Assembly: GCA_910589385.1 (NCBI GenBank)
Contig: CAJUTU010000004.1
Coordinates: 97,371-161,370 of the forward strand
Length of the DNA: 64,000 nt
Reading direction: 5' to 3'
Source: an uncultured Lachnospiraceae bacterium
GTDB taxonomy: Bacteria > Bacillota > Clostridia > Lachnospirales > Lachnospiraceae
Part shown: positions 17,201 to 24,921 of the stretch, piece by piece
How the letters are laid out: each line of letters begins with the position of its first letter
Numbering within the stretch: the stretch's first letter is position 1
The notes under the pieces: model-generated
What the model saw: only the letters and a program-made list of their open reading frames with translations
Told to the model about the DNA's origin: nothing
The model's database searches: none
Made by a program: the position numbers and the translations under genes

Positions 17201-17527
17201 ATGACAACGAAACAACGGGCATATTTAAAAAGCCTTGCAATGACAATGGATCCCATTTTTCAGATTGGGAAATCCAGTATTACCCCAGGGCTGACCCAGG
17301 CCATTTCTGAAGCGCTGGAAGCAAGGGAACTTATCAAGATCAGTGTGCTTCAGAATTGTACAGATGATCCGGGAGAACTTGCACAGATGATAGCAGAACG
17401 TACAAAATCTCAGGTTGTGCAGGTCATTGGCAAGAAAATTGTATTGTACAAAGAAGGTAAGGCTGAGAAGAAGAAAATCATACTTCCTTCCTTATCTACG
17501 CGTACATCATCGGACAAGTCCAGGTGA
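17201..17527 (+). CDS. yhbY: YhbY-family CRM-domain RNA-binding protein
   Basis: 108 residues. The CRM domain (MTTKQRAYLKSLA, FQIGKSSIT, ALEARELIKISVLQN) binds pre-50S rRNA. It overlaps nothing upstream (13 bp after obg) and ends 5 bp before nadD. The C-terminal basic tail (KAEKKKIILPS) is variable in the family. Confidence 0.93.
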   Translation: MTTKQRAYLKSLAMTMDPIFQIGKSSITPGLTQAISEALEARELIKISVLQNCTDDPGELAQMIAERTKSQVVQVIGKKIVLYKEGKAEKKKIILPSLSTRTSSDKSR

Positions 17528-17532
17528 TATCC

Positions 17533-18183
17533 ATGAAGATTGGTATTATGGGAGGAACATTTGATCCCATCCATATTGGCCATCTGTTGTTAGGAGAATT
17601 TGCATATGAAGAGTTCGGATTAGATGAAATCTGGTATCTTCCTAATGGAAATCCCCCGCACAAACAGCAGTACGAGGAAAAGGATGCCTTAAAACATCGT
17701 GTGGAGATGATACGCAGGGCGATCAAGGATGTCCCTTATTTCAAGTTATGTCTGCATGAAGCAAAGGAAAATTCACATTCATATACCTATAAAACCATGC
17801 AGGAATTGAATGCGCTTTATCCTGATAATGATTTTTATTTCATACTGGGAGCAGATTCTTTATTTTCCATTGAGGATTGGAAGTATTTTCGTGAAATCTT
17901 TCCTACTTGTACCATCCTTGCGGCCATGAGGGATGATAAGGACATGACCGATATGAAAGAAAAAATGCAGGAGTTAGAACAGAAATATCATGCGAAAATC
18001 AGGCTTCTTCAGGTGCCTTTGCTTGATATTTCTTCTACCATGCTCCGCAGGCGGGCATCCAATGGACAAAGCATCTGCTATATGGTGCCGGATGCGGTGG
18101 CAGAGTATATAAAAAAACATTATCTGTATCAAAAGAGGAAACAAGATGACAGCAGATTTGGAGAACATTCAAAAGAAACTTGA
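17533..18183 (+). CDS. nadD: nicotinate-nucleotide adenylyltransferase
   Basis: 216 residues. NadD adenylates nicotinate mononucleotide in NAD synthesis. It has the nucleotidyltransferase motifs GGTFDPIHIGH near the N-terminus and ISSTMLRRR near the C-terminus. ATG 17533 has AGGTGA 6 bp upstream; a GTG at 17524 is in frame but inside that site. It overlaps yqeK by 38 bp. Confidence 0.95.
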   Translation: MKIGIMGGTFDPIHIGHLLLGEFAYEEFGLDEIWYLPNGNPPHKQQYEEKDALKHRVEMIRRAIKDVPYFKLCLHEAKENSHSYTYKTMQELNALYPDNDFYFILGADSLFSIEDWKYFREIFPTCTILAAMRDDKDMTDMKEKMQELEQKYHAKIRLLQVPLLDISSTMLRRRASNGQSICYMVPDAVAEYIKKHYLYQKRKQDDSRFGEHSKET

Positions 18184-18712
18184 GAAAAAATTAAAAAAAG
18201 AACGTTTTCAGCATACATTGGGCGTCATGTATACGGCAGGTGCTCTTGCTATGCGGTACAACGAAAATCTGGAGGAAGCCTTAACAGCCGGGCTTCTGCA
18301 TGACTGTGGAAAATACTGTCCTGCGAAAGAACAGATCAAGCTGTGCCAGAAGCATCATATCAAATTGACATCAGCGGAATTGGAAGCACCGGCTTTAATT
18401 CATGCCAAACTGGGGGCCTATCTGGCTGAAAAGAAATATGGGGTAGATAATCCAAGGATTCTTGATGCTATCCGATACCATACAACAGGACGGCCCCATA
18501 TGTCCATGATGGATAAGATCATTTATCTGGCAGATTATATTGAGCCGGGACGGAAAATGATTCCAGGGCTTACAGAAATCCGCGAATTATCTTTTACAGA
18601 TATTGAACAGGCTGTATGCCAATGCGCCGGATCCACATTAAACTATCTGGAGAAGTCAAAGCATTTTATTGATCCAATGACAAAACAGACTTATGAATAT
18701 TATAAATCATAA
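18146..18712 (+). CDS. yqeK: HD-domain Ap4A hydrolase, YqeK family
   Basis: 188 residues with the HD signature GLLHDCGKYC and RYHTTGRPHMSMMDKIIYLADY. YqeK hydrolyses diadenosine tetraphosphate symmetrically to ADP. AGAGGAAACAAG precedes the ATG. The nadD-yqeK-rsfS order is conserved in Firmicutes. Confidence 0.93.
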   Translation: MTADLENIQKKLEKKLKKERFQHTLGVMYTAGALAMRYNENLEEALTAGLLHDCGKYCPAKEQIKLCQKHHIKLTSAELEAPALIHAKLGAYLAEKKYGVDNPRILDAIRYHTTGRPHMSMMDKIIYLADYIEPGRKMIPGLTEIRELSFTDIEQAVCQCAGSTLNYLEKSKHFIDPMTKQTYEYYKS

Positions 18713-18754
18713 GGATTTAAAGTATGAATAGGAAGCGAGAGGAGAGTGGAGTAG

Positions 18755-19108
18755 ATGGAACAGCCAAAGGAAATGGCCCGGATTGCTTATCATGCCCTGG
18801 CCGATAAAAAGGGAGAAGATATTAAAATTATTGACATTGCTGGAATCTCTGTACTTGCAGATTATTTTTTGATTGCAAGCGGTTCCAATGAAAGCCAGAT
18901 CCGCGCAATGGTGGATAATGTAGAAGATGAGTTGTTAAAGGCCGGATATTCTGTAAAGCAGAGAGAAGGCTATGGAACCGGAAGCTGGGTATTGATGGAC
19001 TTCGGAGATATCATTGTACATGTCTTTGACAAAGAAAACCGCCTGTTTTATGATTTGGAACGTATTTGGCGAGATGGTAAGACCATTGATATTGAGAGTC
19101 TTTCATAA
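18755..19108 (+). CDS. rsfS: ribosome silencing factor
   Basis: 117 residues. RsfS binds L14 on the 50S subunit and blocks joining with 30S in starvation. It has the family blocks DIAGISVLADYFLIASG and REGYGTGSWVLMDFGDIIVHVF. GAGAGGAGAG precedes the ATG. It is the last gene of the obg unit; a palindromic repeat follows. Confidence 0.95.
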   Translation: MEQPKEMARIAYHALADKKGEDIKIIDIAGISVLADYFLIASGSNESQIRAMVDNVEDELLKAGYSVKQREGYGTGSWVLMDFGDIIVHVFDKENRLFYDLERIWRDGKTIDIESLS

Positions 19109-19152
19109 AATGCCGGAGTCAATTCTGTGCATAATATAAACATGTCAAGAAT

Positions 19153-19243
19153 CTGTCGGGAAATACTTTTTACACATAACATATAGATTTAGAAGCACGC
19201 AAATCGCACTATATGTTATACGAGTTCTGTCATTTCCCGACAG
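19153..19243. repeat. palindromic dispersed repeat, copy 2
   Basis: A 91-bp element with 12-bp perfect outer arms CTGTCGGGAAAT (19153-19164) / ATTTCCCGACAG (19232-19243) and a perfect 11-bp inner pair (19176-19186 / 19209-19219). It matches copy 1 at 562-670 in arm sequence and in the inner CATATAGATTTAG segment. It lies between the convergent rsfS and lexA ends. Confidence 0.8.
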
Positions 19244-19270
19244 TCCCTTTGATGATGTTGTATAAAATTC

Positions 19271-19888
19271 TTAATTAAAAAAGCGGAATACACCAATTAC
19301 TTTACCTAATATCACCACATCTTTCACAATGATTGGATCCATAAAGTCATTCTCTGGCTGTAGACGGATATGACCATCTTCTTTATAGAATGTCTTAACC
19401 GTTGCGCCATCGTCGACCAATGCCGCAACCATATCCCCATTAGAGGCTGTATGTTCTTCCTGTATGAGAACATAATCCCCATTGAGAATACCTGCATTGA
19501 TCATACTTTCTCCCTGGACTACCAGAAGATAGGTCTGCTTATTCGGAAGCATCTCAACCGGAACAGGGAAGTAGTTCTCAATATTCTCCTGGGCGAGAAG
19601 GGGTTCTCCAGCCGCAATATGACCGATGATCGGCACATTCACGACTTCACGGCGGGTCAGATTGAAGGTATCGTCTAAAATCTCAATTGCACGCGGCTTC
19701 GTCGGGTCACGATGGATATAGCCGTTTTTCTCCAATGTTTCAAGATGTGAGTGGACAGAAGAGGTGGACTTCAAATTCACAGCCTCACAGATCTCTCTTA
19801 CAGAAGGAGGAAATCCGCGGCTTAAGATCTGTGATTTGATATATGTTAAGATTTCTTCCTGCTTTTTTGTGATTTTTCCTTGTGCCAT
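19271..19888 (-). CDS. lexA: LexA repressor
   Basis: 205 residues. N-terminal winged HTH (FPPSVREICEAVNLKSTSSVHSHL) and C-terminal S24 autoprotease. The cleavage site AAGEP, the catalytic serine in VQGESM and the lysine in ATVKTF are all present. RecA filaments trigger self-cleavage and induce DNA-repair genes. ATG 19888 has AGGAGG 9 bp upstream; a TTG two codons earlier is not supported. It is likely autoregulated through the SOS-box-like site at 19973-19986. Confidence 0.97.
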   Translation of the reverse strand: MAQGKITKKQEEILTYIKSQILSRGFPPSVREICEAVNLKSTSSVHSHLETLEKNGYIHRDPTKPRAIEILDDTFNLTRREVVNVPIIGHIAAGEPLLAQENIENYFPVPVEMLPNKQTYLLVVQGESMINAGILNGDYVLIQEEHTASNGDMVAALVDDGATVKTFYKEDGHIRLQPENDFMDPIIVKDVVILGKVIGVFRFFN

Positions 19889-19933
19889 AAGCAAACCTCC
19901 TGATTGTCGTTCTGAACAGATTTTATTTATATT

Positions 19934-19962
19934 ATTTTACCATACCCAGAGCAAAAAAGCAA
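19934..19962 (-). promoter_or_regulatory. lexA promoter
   Basis: On the minus strand TTGCTT (19957-19962), 17 bp, TAAAAT (19934-19939). An SOS-box-like site is centred about 20 bp upstream of the -35. Confidence 0.55.
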
Positions 19963-19972
19963 ACACTTGTTA

Positions 19973-19986
19973 CGAAAATATGTTCG
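19973..19986. promoter_or_regulatory. SOS box (LexA site), lexA-proximal
   Basis: CGAAAATATGTTCG differs at one base from the Firmicute consensus CGAAC-N4-GTTCG. It lies upstream of the lexA promoter. Confidence 0.75.
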
Positions 19987-20005
19987 TGTATTTAAAAAGT
20001 TTCTA

Positions 20006-20034
20006 TTGACAAACAGGTATCCATCATATATACT
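20006..20034 (+). promoter_or_regulatory. strong promoter divergent from lexA
   Basis: TTGACA (20006-20011), exactly 17 bp, TATACT (20029-20034): close to perfect sigma-A sequence. The expected start point is near 20041, and an SOS-box-like site follows at 20048-20061. No convincing reading frame follows for over 600 bp. Confidence 0.8.
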
Positions 20035-20551
20035 AATAGCATGATACAGAACAGTAGTTCGCAGATATATTTATTTATATATGTGGATTTTTATTTAGAA
20101 TTGTATACAATAGTACAATTTTAAAAAGTGTTTTAGTGTTTGATTTCTTTATAATATTTTTTACAGCATTGCTATTTTACATATATACAATTCTTTGATA
20201 TCAGTATACGTCCCCACGTAATTGATATAGATGTATCATTCGAAAAGGTTATGCGTACACCTTTTTGTACATCTCAGGATACGGAATTGAGAGGAAATTT
20301 ATTATCATAATTTCTTTTCAATTCCTGATTATTCCTTTCGATTCTTTTCCTTTAGGTTCTCAATTTTCTATATAATTTCTGTATGTGAGTTCTTTAAAAT
20401 TTGTCTTCCTTTAATTTTTTCCACTATCAGTTATAATATATTTATTTGTATCCGCCAGTACTCATATGGATTCATACAGTTTTATATCCGTAAAAGCAGC
20501 AGAGATACCAAAATAGATCTATACGACAAATACCGATTTTTCCAAAAGATA
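20035..20551 (+). other. gene-free region downstream of the SOS-type promoter (candidate RNA)
   Basis: This stretch is AT-rich and has no supported gene. Two hairpins are visible: AAAAGGT / ACCTTTT at 20243-20265 followed by a short T-run, and a stronger two-part stem at 20283-20325 (GGAATTGA / TCAATTCC outside GAAATT / AATTTC) followed by T-rich DNA. A transcript from near 20041 could end at either, giving an RNA of about 225 or 290 nt. Only very short reading frames without ribosome-binding sites occur. It could instead be a long leader of the recombinase gene. Confidence 0.4.
20048..20061. promoter_or_regulatory. second SOS box, over the start of the divergent transcript
   Basis: AGAACAGTAGTTCG has GAAC-N4-GTTC plus the final G; one base differs from CGAAC-N4-GTTCG. 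It lies about 14-27 bp after the -10 of the divergent promoter, where bound LexA would block transcription. Confidence 0.75.
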
Positions 20552-20580
20552 TAGACAAAAAATGGGATTTATGATATAAT
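20552..20580 (+). promoter_or_regulatory. promoter of the XerS-like recombinase gene
   Basis: TAGACA (20552-20557), 17 bp, TATAAT (20575-20580). A leader of about 95 nt follows and contains a 7-bp stem, TGAGGCT (20589-20595) / AGCCTCA (20625-20631), which encloses 29 nt. Confidence 0.7.
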
Positions 20581-20682
20581 ATATTGGCTGAGGCTAATTT
20601 GATGAACTTACACGAGTTTCCGAAAGCCTCATCTGTAATACAATGCAAATCATAATTTTTCATTTTTAAGGGGAGTTTCTTT

Positions 20683-21750
20683 ATGGCTGATACAAATACC
20701 AAAACATATCATGAACAGCTTTACATTGATGACACTTTACGTTTACGTGAAATCTTAAAGACATTGCCGCCTTTTGCAAAGGATTATTTTCGGGCTGTGG
20801 AACCACAGACTTCAGCAAGGACCAGGATTTCTTATGCCTATGATATCCGGGTATTTTTTCATTTTCTTATTGAGAATAATCCAGTGTATAAAAACTATTC
20901 TGTGGAGCAATTTACGGTACAGGACTTAGAGCGCATTGAGCCGGTTGATATTGAGGAATATCAGGAATACTTAAAAGTCTATAAAAACCCAGAAGAAAAA
21001 CAAATTACAAATGCGGAAAAAGGATTATCCCGGAAAATGTCCGCTTTACGGAGTTTTTATGGCTATTTTTTCAAGCACCAGGTCATCGCTAAGAATCCTA
21101 CGTTACTCGTAGATATGCCCAAGCTGCATGATAAGGCTATTATCCGCCTGGATACCGATGAAGTCGCAATGCTTCTGGATTATATTGAGCATGGCTGCAG
21201 TGAACTCACCGGGCAGCGTAAGGTATATTATGAAAAAACCAAAAACCGGGATTTTGCGATCATTATCTTATTGTTAGGTACTGGAATCCGTGTGTCAGAA
21301 TGTGTAGGCCTGGATATTCAAGATGTAGACTTTAAAAATAATGGGATTAAAGTTGTCCGAAAAGGCGGTAACGAAATGGTTGTATATTTTGGTGAAGAGG
21401 TGGAAAATGCGTTAAAAATGTATCTTTACACAACTAGAAAGGCTGTTACTCCGCTTCCAGGCCATGAAAATGCCCTCTTTTTATCTACTCAGCGGCGCAG
21501 GATCGGCGTACAGGCAGTGGAAAATATGGTTAAAAAATATGCCAGGGAGGTCACCCCTAACAAGAAAATTACGCCGCATAAGCTGCGAAGTACCTATGGT
21601 ACTGCTTTATATAAGGAAACCGGCGATATTTATCTGGTTGCAGATGTTTTGGGGCACAAAGATGTGAATACCACAAAGAAGCATTATGCGGCTATTGATG
21701 AGAACCGCCGCCGACAGGCTGCCGGTGCGGTCAAACTTCGGGAACCATAA
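20683..21750 (+). CDS. tyrosine recombinase, XerS-like
   Basis: 355 residues: an N-terminal SAM-like core-binding domain (about 25-140) and a catalytic domain with the full set R203 (GTGIRVSE), K227 (RKGGN), H299 and R302 (HKLRSTYGT), H325 (GHKD) and Y335 (KKHYA). The length and the long linker fit single-recombinase XerS-type dimer-resolution enzymes rather than XerC/D or phage integrases, and no phage genes are near. AAGGGGAG precedes the ATG. Whether it acts at a chromosomal dif site is an inference. Confidence 0.85.
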   Translation: MADTNTKTYHEQLYIDDTLRLREILKTLPPFAKDYFRAVEPQTSARTRISYAYDIRVFFHFLIENNPVYKNYSVEQFTVQDLERIEPVDIEEYQEYLKVYKNPEEKQITNAEKGLSRKMSALRSFYGYFFKHQVIAKNPTLLVDMPKLHDKAIIRLDTDEVAMLLDYIEHGCSELTGQRKVYYEKTKNRDFAIIILLLGTGIRVSECVGLDIQDVDFKNNGIKVVRKGGNEMVVYFGEEVENALKMYLYTTRKAVTPLPGHENALFLSTQRRRIGVQAVENMVKKYAREVTPNKKITPHKLRSTYGTALYKETGDIYLVADVLGHKDVNTTKKHYAAIDENRRRQAAGAVKLREP

Positions 21751-21769
21751 GAAAGGATGATAGACAATC

Positions 21770-22504
21770 ATGGAATTACAGCGTTTATTAAGCTATACAA
21801 GAAAAGCCGTTGACGAATATATGATGATACAAGAGGGGGACCATATTGCCGTCGGAATCTCTGGTGGGAAAGACAGCCTTACACTGCTCTATGCCCTGCA
21901 TGGACTGAAGCGTTTTTATCCTAAAAAATTTGACTTAAGCGCCATAACCGTAAACTTAGGTTTTCCGGATTTTGACTTATCTCCCATCCATGATTTGTGC
22001 AGCAAACTACAGATTCCTTACCAGGTTGTAGATTCTGATATATATCATATTCTTTTTGATGTGCGTAAGGAAGCGAATCCCTGCTCGCTGTGCGCGAAAA
22101 TGCGTAAAGGCGCTTTAAATCAGGCTGTAAAAGAAATGGGATGCAATAAAGTGGCTTATGCCCATCATATGGATGATATCATTGAAACAATGCTGCTCTC
22201 TCTGATCTTTGAAGGCAGGTTTCACTCTTTTTCTCCAAAAACCTACTTAGACCGTATGGATTTAACAGTCATCCGCCCCATCATGTTTGTAAATGAGGCG
22301 GATGTAATCGGTTTTCAAAATAAACATCAGATTCCTGTTGTAAAAAGCAGATGTCCGGTGGATGGCTATACCAAGCGCCAATACGCAAAGGAATTGCTCC
22401 AAAAGCTTAATCAAGACCATCCCGGTACAAAAGAGAGGATGTTCTGTGCAATCTTAAATGGAAATATCAAAGGATGGCCAGAACGTATTCCTCATAAAAG
22501 ATAA
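21770..22504 (+). CDS. TtcA-like tRNA 2-thiolation protein (PP-loop ATPase)
   Basis: 244 residues. The PP-loop SGGKDS is at 31-36; NPCSLC supplies the CxxC pair and RCPVDG a third cysteine, as expected for the iron-sulphur cluster ligands of TtcA-type enzymes. These adenylate C32 of tRNA and insert sulphur. It follows the recombinase by 19 bp with AGAAAGGATG upstream, so co-transcription is likely. Specificity within the TtcA/TtuA group is not certain. Confidence 0.85.
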   Translation: MELQRLLSYTRKAVDEYMMIQEGDHIAVGISGGKDSLTLLYALHGLKRFYPKKFDLSAITVNLGFPDFDLSPIHDLCSKLQIPYQVVDSDIYHILFDVRKEANPCSLCAKMRKGALNQAVKEMGCNKVAYAHHMDDIIETMLLSLIFEGRFHSFSPKTYLDRMDLTVIRPIMFVNEADVIGFQNKHQIPVVKSRCPVDGYTKRQYAKELLQKLNQDHPGTKERMFCAILNGNIKGWPERIPHKR

Positions 22505-22507
22505 AGC

Positions 22508-23155
22508 TTAAAGCCTTACCTGCTGTGCAGAAGTGCTTTCTTTTAATGCAATATACTGCTCGATCATCTGAGCAGTTCCTTCAATTCCAAGCTGGGAACT
22601 GCTCAGACACAGTTCATAGCTTTCTACATCGGACCATCTCTTATTTGTATAATAATTATAATAGCTTGCACGCTTCTTATCTGTTTTCAATATCTTATCC
22701 TTGGCTTTGTTATCCGGTAAATCATAAATCCGTGCAATCCGGCGTATCCGCGCATCTAAATCTGCGTGGATGAACACACTCACAACATTATCATATGATT
22801 CCAATGCATAATCCGCACATCTTCCAACCAAGATACAGGGGCCTTCATCTGCAATCTATTTAATCGCATCAAACTGGGCAAGAAATACCTTGTGGTTGAT
22901 CGGCATATCTGTATAAGTATTTCCCGTGTAGCCCATAGAATAGGTGTCCATCACAAGAGAGTATAGAAAACTGTTCGTCGGTTTCTCATCATGGTTTTCA
23001 AAAATCTCTTCACATATACCGCTCTCTTTTGCTGCCCTTGCAAGCATCTCTTTATCGTAAAGCTTGATTCCCAAATCTTCTGCCAGCTTATATCCGATTT
23101 CCCTTCCTGCACTCCCATATTGTCTGCCGATAGTGATAATTGCGTTTGTCTTCAT
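22508..23155 (-). pseudogene. cytidylate kinase-like gene interrupted by one in-frame TAG
   Basis: Reading from 23155 gives MKTNAIITIGRQYGSAGREI and continues through FLAQFDAIK to a TAG (minus strand, 22858-22856); the same frame continues IADEGPCILVGRCADYALE to a stop at 22508. Joined, the two parts make a normal 215-codon cytidylate-kinase-like (AAA_26) protein with nothing missing, so one nonsense change (a lysine codon to TAG would suffice) explains it. Promoter and ribosome-binding site (AAAGGAGAG) remain intact. Intact members are presumed nucleoside monophosphate kinases of unknown substrate. A sequencing error or very recent decay are both possible. Confidence 0.9.
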
Positions 23156-23203
23156 AAATTACATCTCTCCTTTTGCGTTGAAAATAACGGTCTATTTTTT
23201 ATT

Positions 23204-23232
23204 ATTATATCGAATCTAAACAGATTGTTCAA
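23204..23232 (-). promoter_or_regulatory. promoter of the interrupted kinase gene
   Basis: Minus strand TTGAAC (23227-23232), 17 bp, TATAAT (23204-23209). The -35 overlaps the end of the upstream pseudouridine synthase gene. Confidence 0.7.
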
Positions 23233-24256
23233 GAAGTTGTTGAAAGTATCGGGGAAGGGGCGCGTCAAATTCTATATATTTTCCGGTGCCAGGATGAACA
23301 AATCCCAATGTTTTCGCATGCAATGTCTGTCCTTCAAGAGGCAGAGGACATCTGGAAGGACCGTACACAGTATCACCCAATATCGGATGCCCAATATGGG
23401 ACATATGCACACGGATCTGATGGGTGCGCCCGGTTTCTAACTGGCATTCAATATAGGTATATTCCTCCCTGCTTTTCCTATTTGAATTTCCCGCAGTACG
23501 GTATCTCTTATCCAGTGTATCGCCATTTTCTCTAGATTCTTGTATCATTCCCAAATTCCAAAGAGCAGCTTTTTCATATGGAATTCTCCTTAACACAGTA
23601 TAATGGGTTACTGCCGGCTTTCCATGCCTGCTCTTTACGCTCATTTTTTTTCTTTCAACTGGATGACGCCCAATCGGGGCGCAGATACTCCCACTCTCAT
23701 CTTCCAGGTCCCCATGCACAATTGCCTGATACTTACGTGTGATCGAATGCGCTTTTAACTGTTCTGCCAATGATTGATGCGCCTGATCGTTTTTGCAGAC
23801 AACAAGAGAGCCTGTCGTATCCCGGTCGATCCGGTGTACGATTCCAGGACGTGCTACCCCATTGATTCCCGACAAATTGCCCTGGCAATGATACATAACA
23901 GCATTTACAAGAGTTCCGCTGTAATGTCCGGGAGCCGGATGTACTACCATCCCTTTAGGCTTATTTACAACAAGGATATCTGCATCCTCATACAGGATAT
24001 CTAATGGAATATCCTCTGGGAGGATTTCAGGCAGTTCCGGCTCAGGAATGGATACAATAATAGTATCTAGAGGATTTACTTTATGATTCGGTTTTACAGG
24101 CTTTTGATTCACAAGAACATAATCCTCTTTTACCAGTTTCTGCAGGTAAGAACGCGAAAAATCCGGAAATCTTACAGACAAAAGTTTGTCTATCCTTTCC
24201 GGGTCCGCATCTTCCATTATAAATTCAAAATTCTCTGCAAAATCTGAATCCCTCAT
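23216..24256 (-). CDS. RluA/RluD-family 23S rRNA pseudouridine synthase with an insertion
   Basis: 346 residues: S4 RNA-binding domain (about 18-65), then the catalytic domain with HRIDRDTTGS (catalytic Asp144) and LETGRTHQIRVHM. It isomerises uridine in rRNA. Residues about 225-264 (EKAALWNLGMIQ to NSNRKSREE) form an extra hydrophilic segment between VLRR and YTYIECQLETG where relatives have a short turn. The first ATG is used, though its ribosome-binding site (GGAGGAGAG) is about 14 bp away. Last gene of the HlyD/YggS/SepF/YlmH/LspA run. Confidence 0.9.
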   Translation of the reverse strand: MRDSDFAENFEFIMEDADPERIDKLLSVRFPDFSRSYLQKLVKEDYVLVNQKPVKPNHKVNPLDTIIVSIPEPELPEILPEDIPLDILYEDADILVVNKPKGMVVHPAPGHYSGTLVNAVMYHCQGNLSGINGVARPGIVHRIDRDTTGSLVVCKNDQAHQSLAEQLKAHSITRKYQAIVHGDLEDESGSICAPIGRHPVERKKMSVKSRHGKPAVTHYTVLRRIPYEKAALWNLGMIQESRENGDTLDKRYRTAGNSNRKSREEYTYIECQLETGRTHQIRVHMSHIGHPILGDTVYGPSRCPLPLEGQTLHAKTLGFVHPGTGKYIEFDAPLPRYFQQLLEQSV

Positions 24257-24313
24257 GACTTAATACTGCTCTCCTCCCTTCTAAGGCTCATGCGAAAATA
24301 AGAAAACTCATGA

Positions 24314-24832
24314 TCATCCCTTCCTAAAAAAGGCAGACCATTCCAGTTCTTCCTCTTTATAAAAGAAAAGAATCAGATATGCAAATAGAAAACAAGCTAT
24401 CACTACATAACAGTCTGCCACATTAAAAATCGGAAAATCAATAAGGCTAAAATATAAAAAATCTACCACATATTGAAAACATATCCGGTCGATCAAATTA
24501 CCCGCAGCTCCTGCACAAATTAAAACAGCACAGACTCTCATAGGGGAATAACGGCGTCCCTGTGGTATCTTGCCATAGAAAAAGCCAACCAAAAGAAAGA
24601 TAAACACCGCCCCGGCCATAAAAAAAAGCTGCCGGTTCTGGAACAGGCCGAATGCTGCACCACGATTCTCCAGATAATGCAATTCGAACACTCCTGGTAT
24701 CAAAACAATCTCCGTTTGGCCTTTTAAATACGCCACAGCCAGATGCTTTGTGCCCTGATCGGCAAGAACTGCCACGATACAGCAGAATATAGCTGTCAAG
24801 TAGCTCTTCACTTTAAAAAATCGATCTTTCAT
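24314..24832 (-). CDS. lspA: lipoprotein signal peptidase (signal peptidase II)
   Basis: 172 residues with four membrane helices. The catalytic aspartates are in AGNLIDR and FNVADCYV, and ENRGAAFG is the third family block. LspA cleaves prolipoproteins before the lipidated cysteine. ATG 24832 (AGAGGAAAAC upstream) is favoured over 24901. It lies between ylmH and the pseudouridine synthase, a common Firmicute arrangement. Confidence 0.95.
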   Translation of the reverse strand: MKDRFFKVKSYLTAIFCCIVAVLADQGTKHLAVAYLKGQTEIVLIPGVFELHYLENRGAAFGLFQNRQLFFMAGAVFIFLLVGFFYGKIPQGRRYSPMRVCAVLICAGAAGNLIDRICFQYVVDFLYFSLIDFPIFNVADCYVVIACFLFAYLILFFYKEEELEWSAFFRKG

Positions 24833-24921
24833 TTCTGTTTTCCTCTTTGACGTTTTACATTTAATACATAACAGATTCGATGGCTGTCTTTTCTGCATCA
24901 TGCTATATTATAACAGAAAAT

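Noticed and set aside
20041..20124. A 27-codon reading frame starting right at the predicted SOS transcript start (MIQNSSSQIYLFIY...)
   Set aside because: The ATG coincides with the transcription start, so it would have to be leaderless, and there is no ribosome-binding site. It is kept only as a remote alternative to a non-coding RNA.
20683..21750. Phage or integron integrase
   Set aside because: No phage, cassette or attachment-site genes are adjacent, and the catalytic layout and length fit housekeeping XerS-like enzymes.
22856..22858. TAG read as pyrrolysine
   Set aside because: No pyl genes or methylamine methyltransferases are in the window and the position aligns to an ordinary lysine in a kinase-like protein, so a nonsense mutation or sequencing error is simpler.
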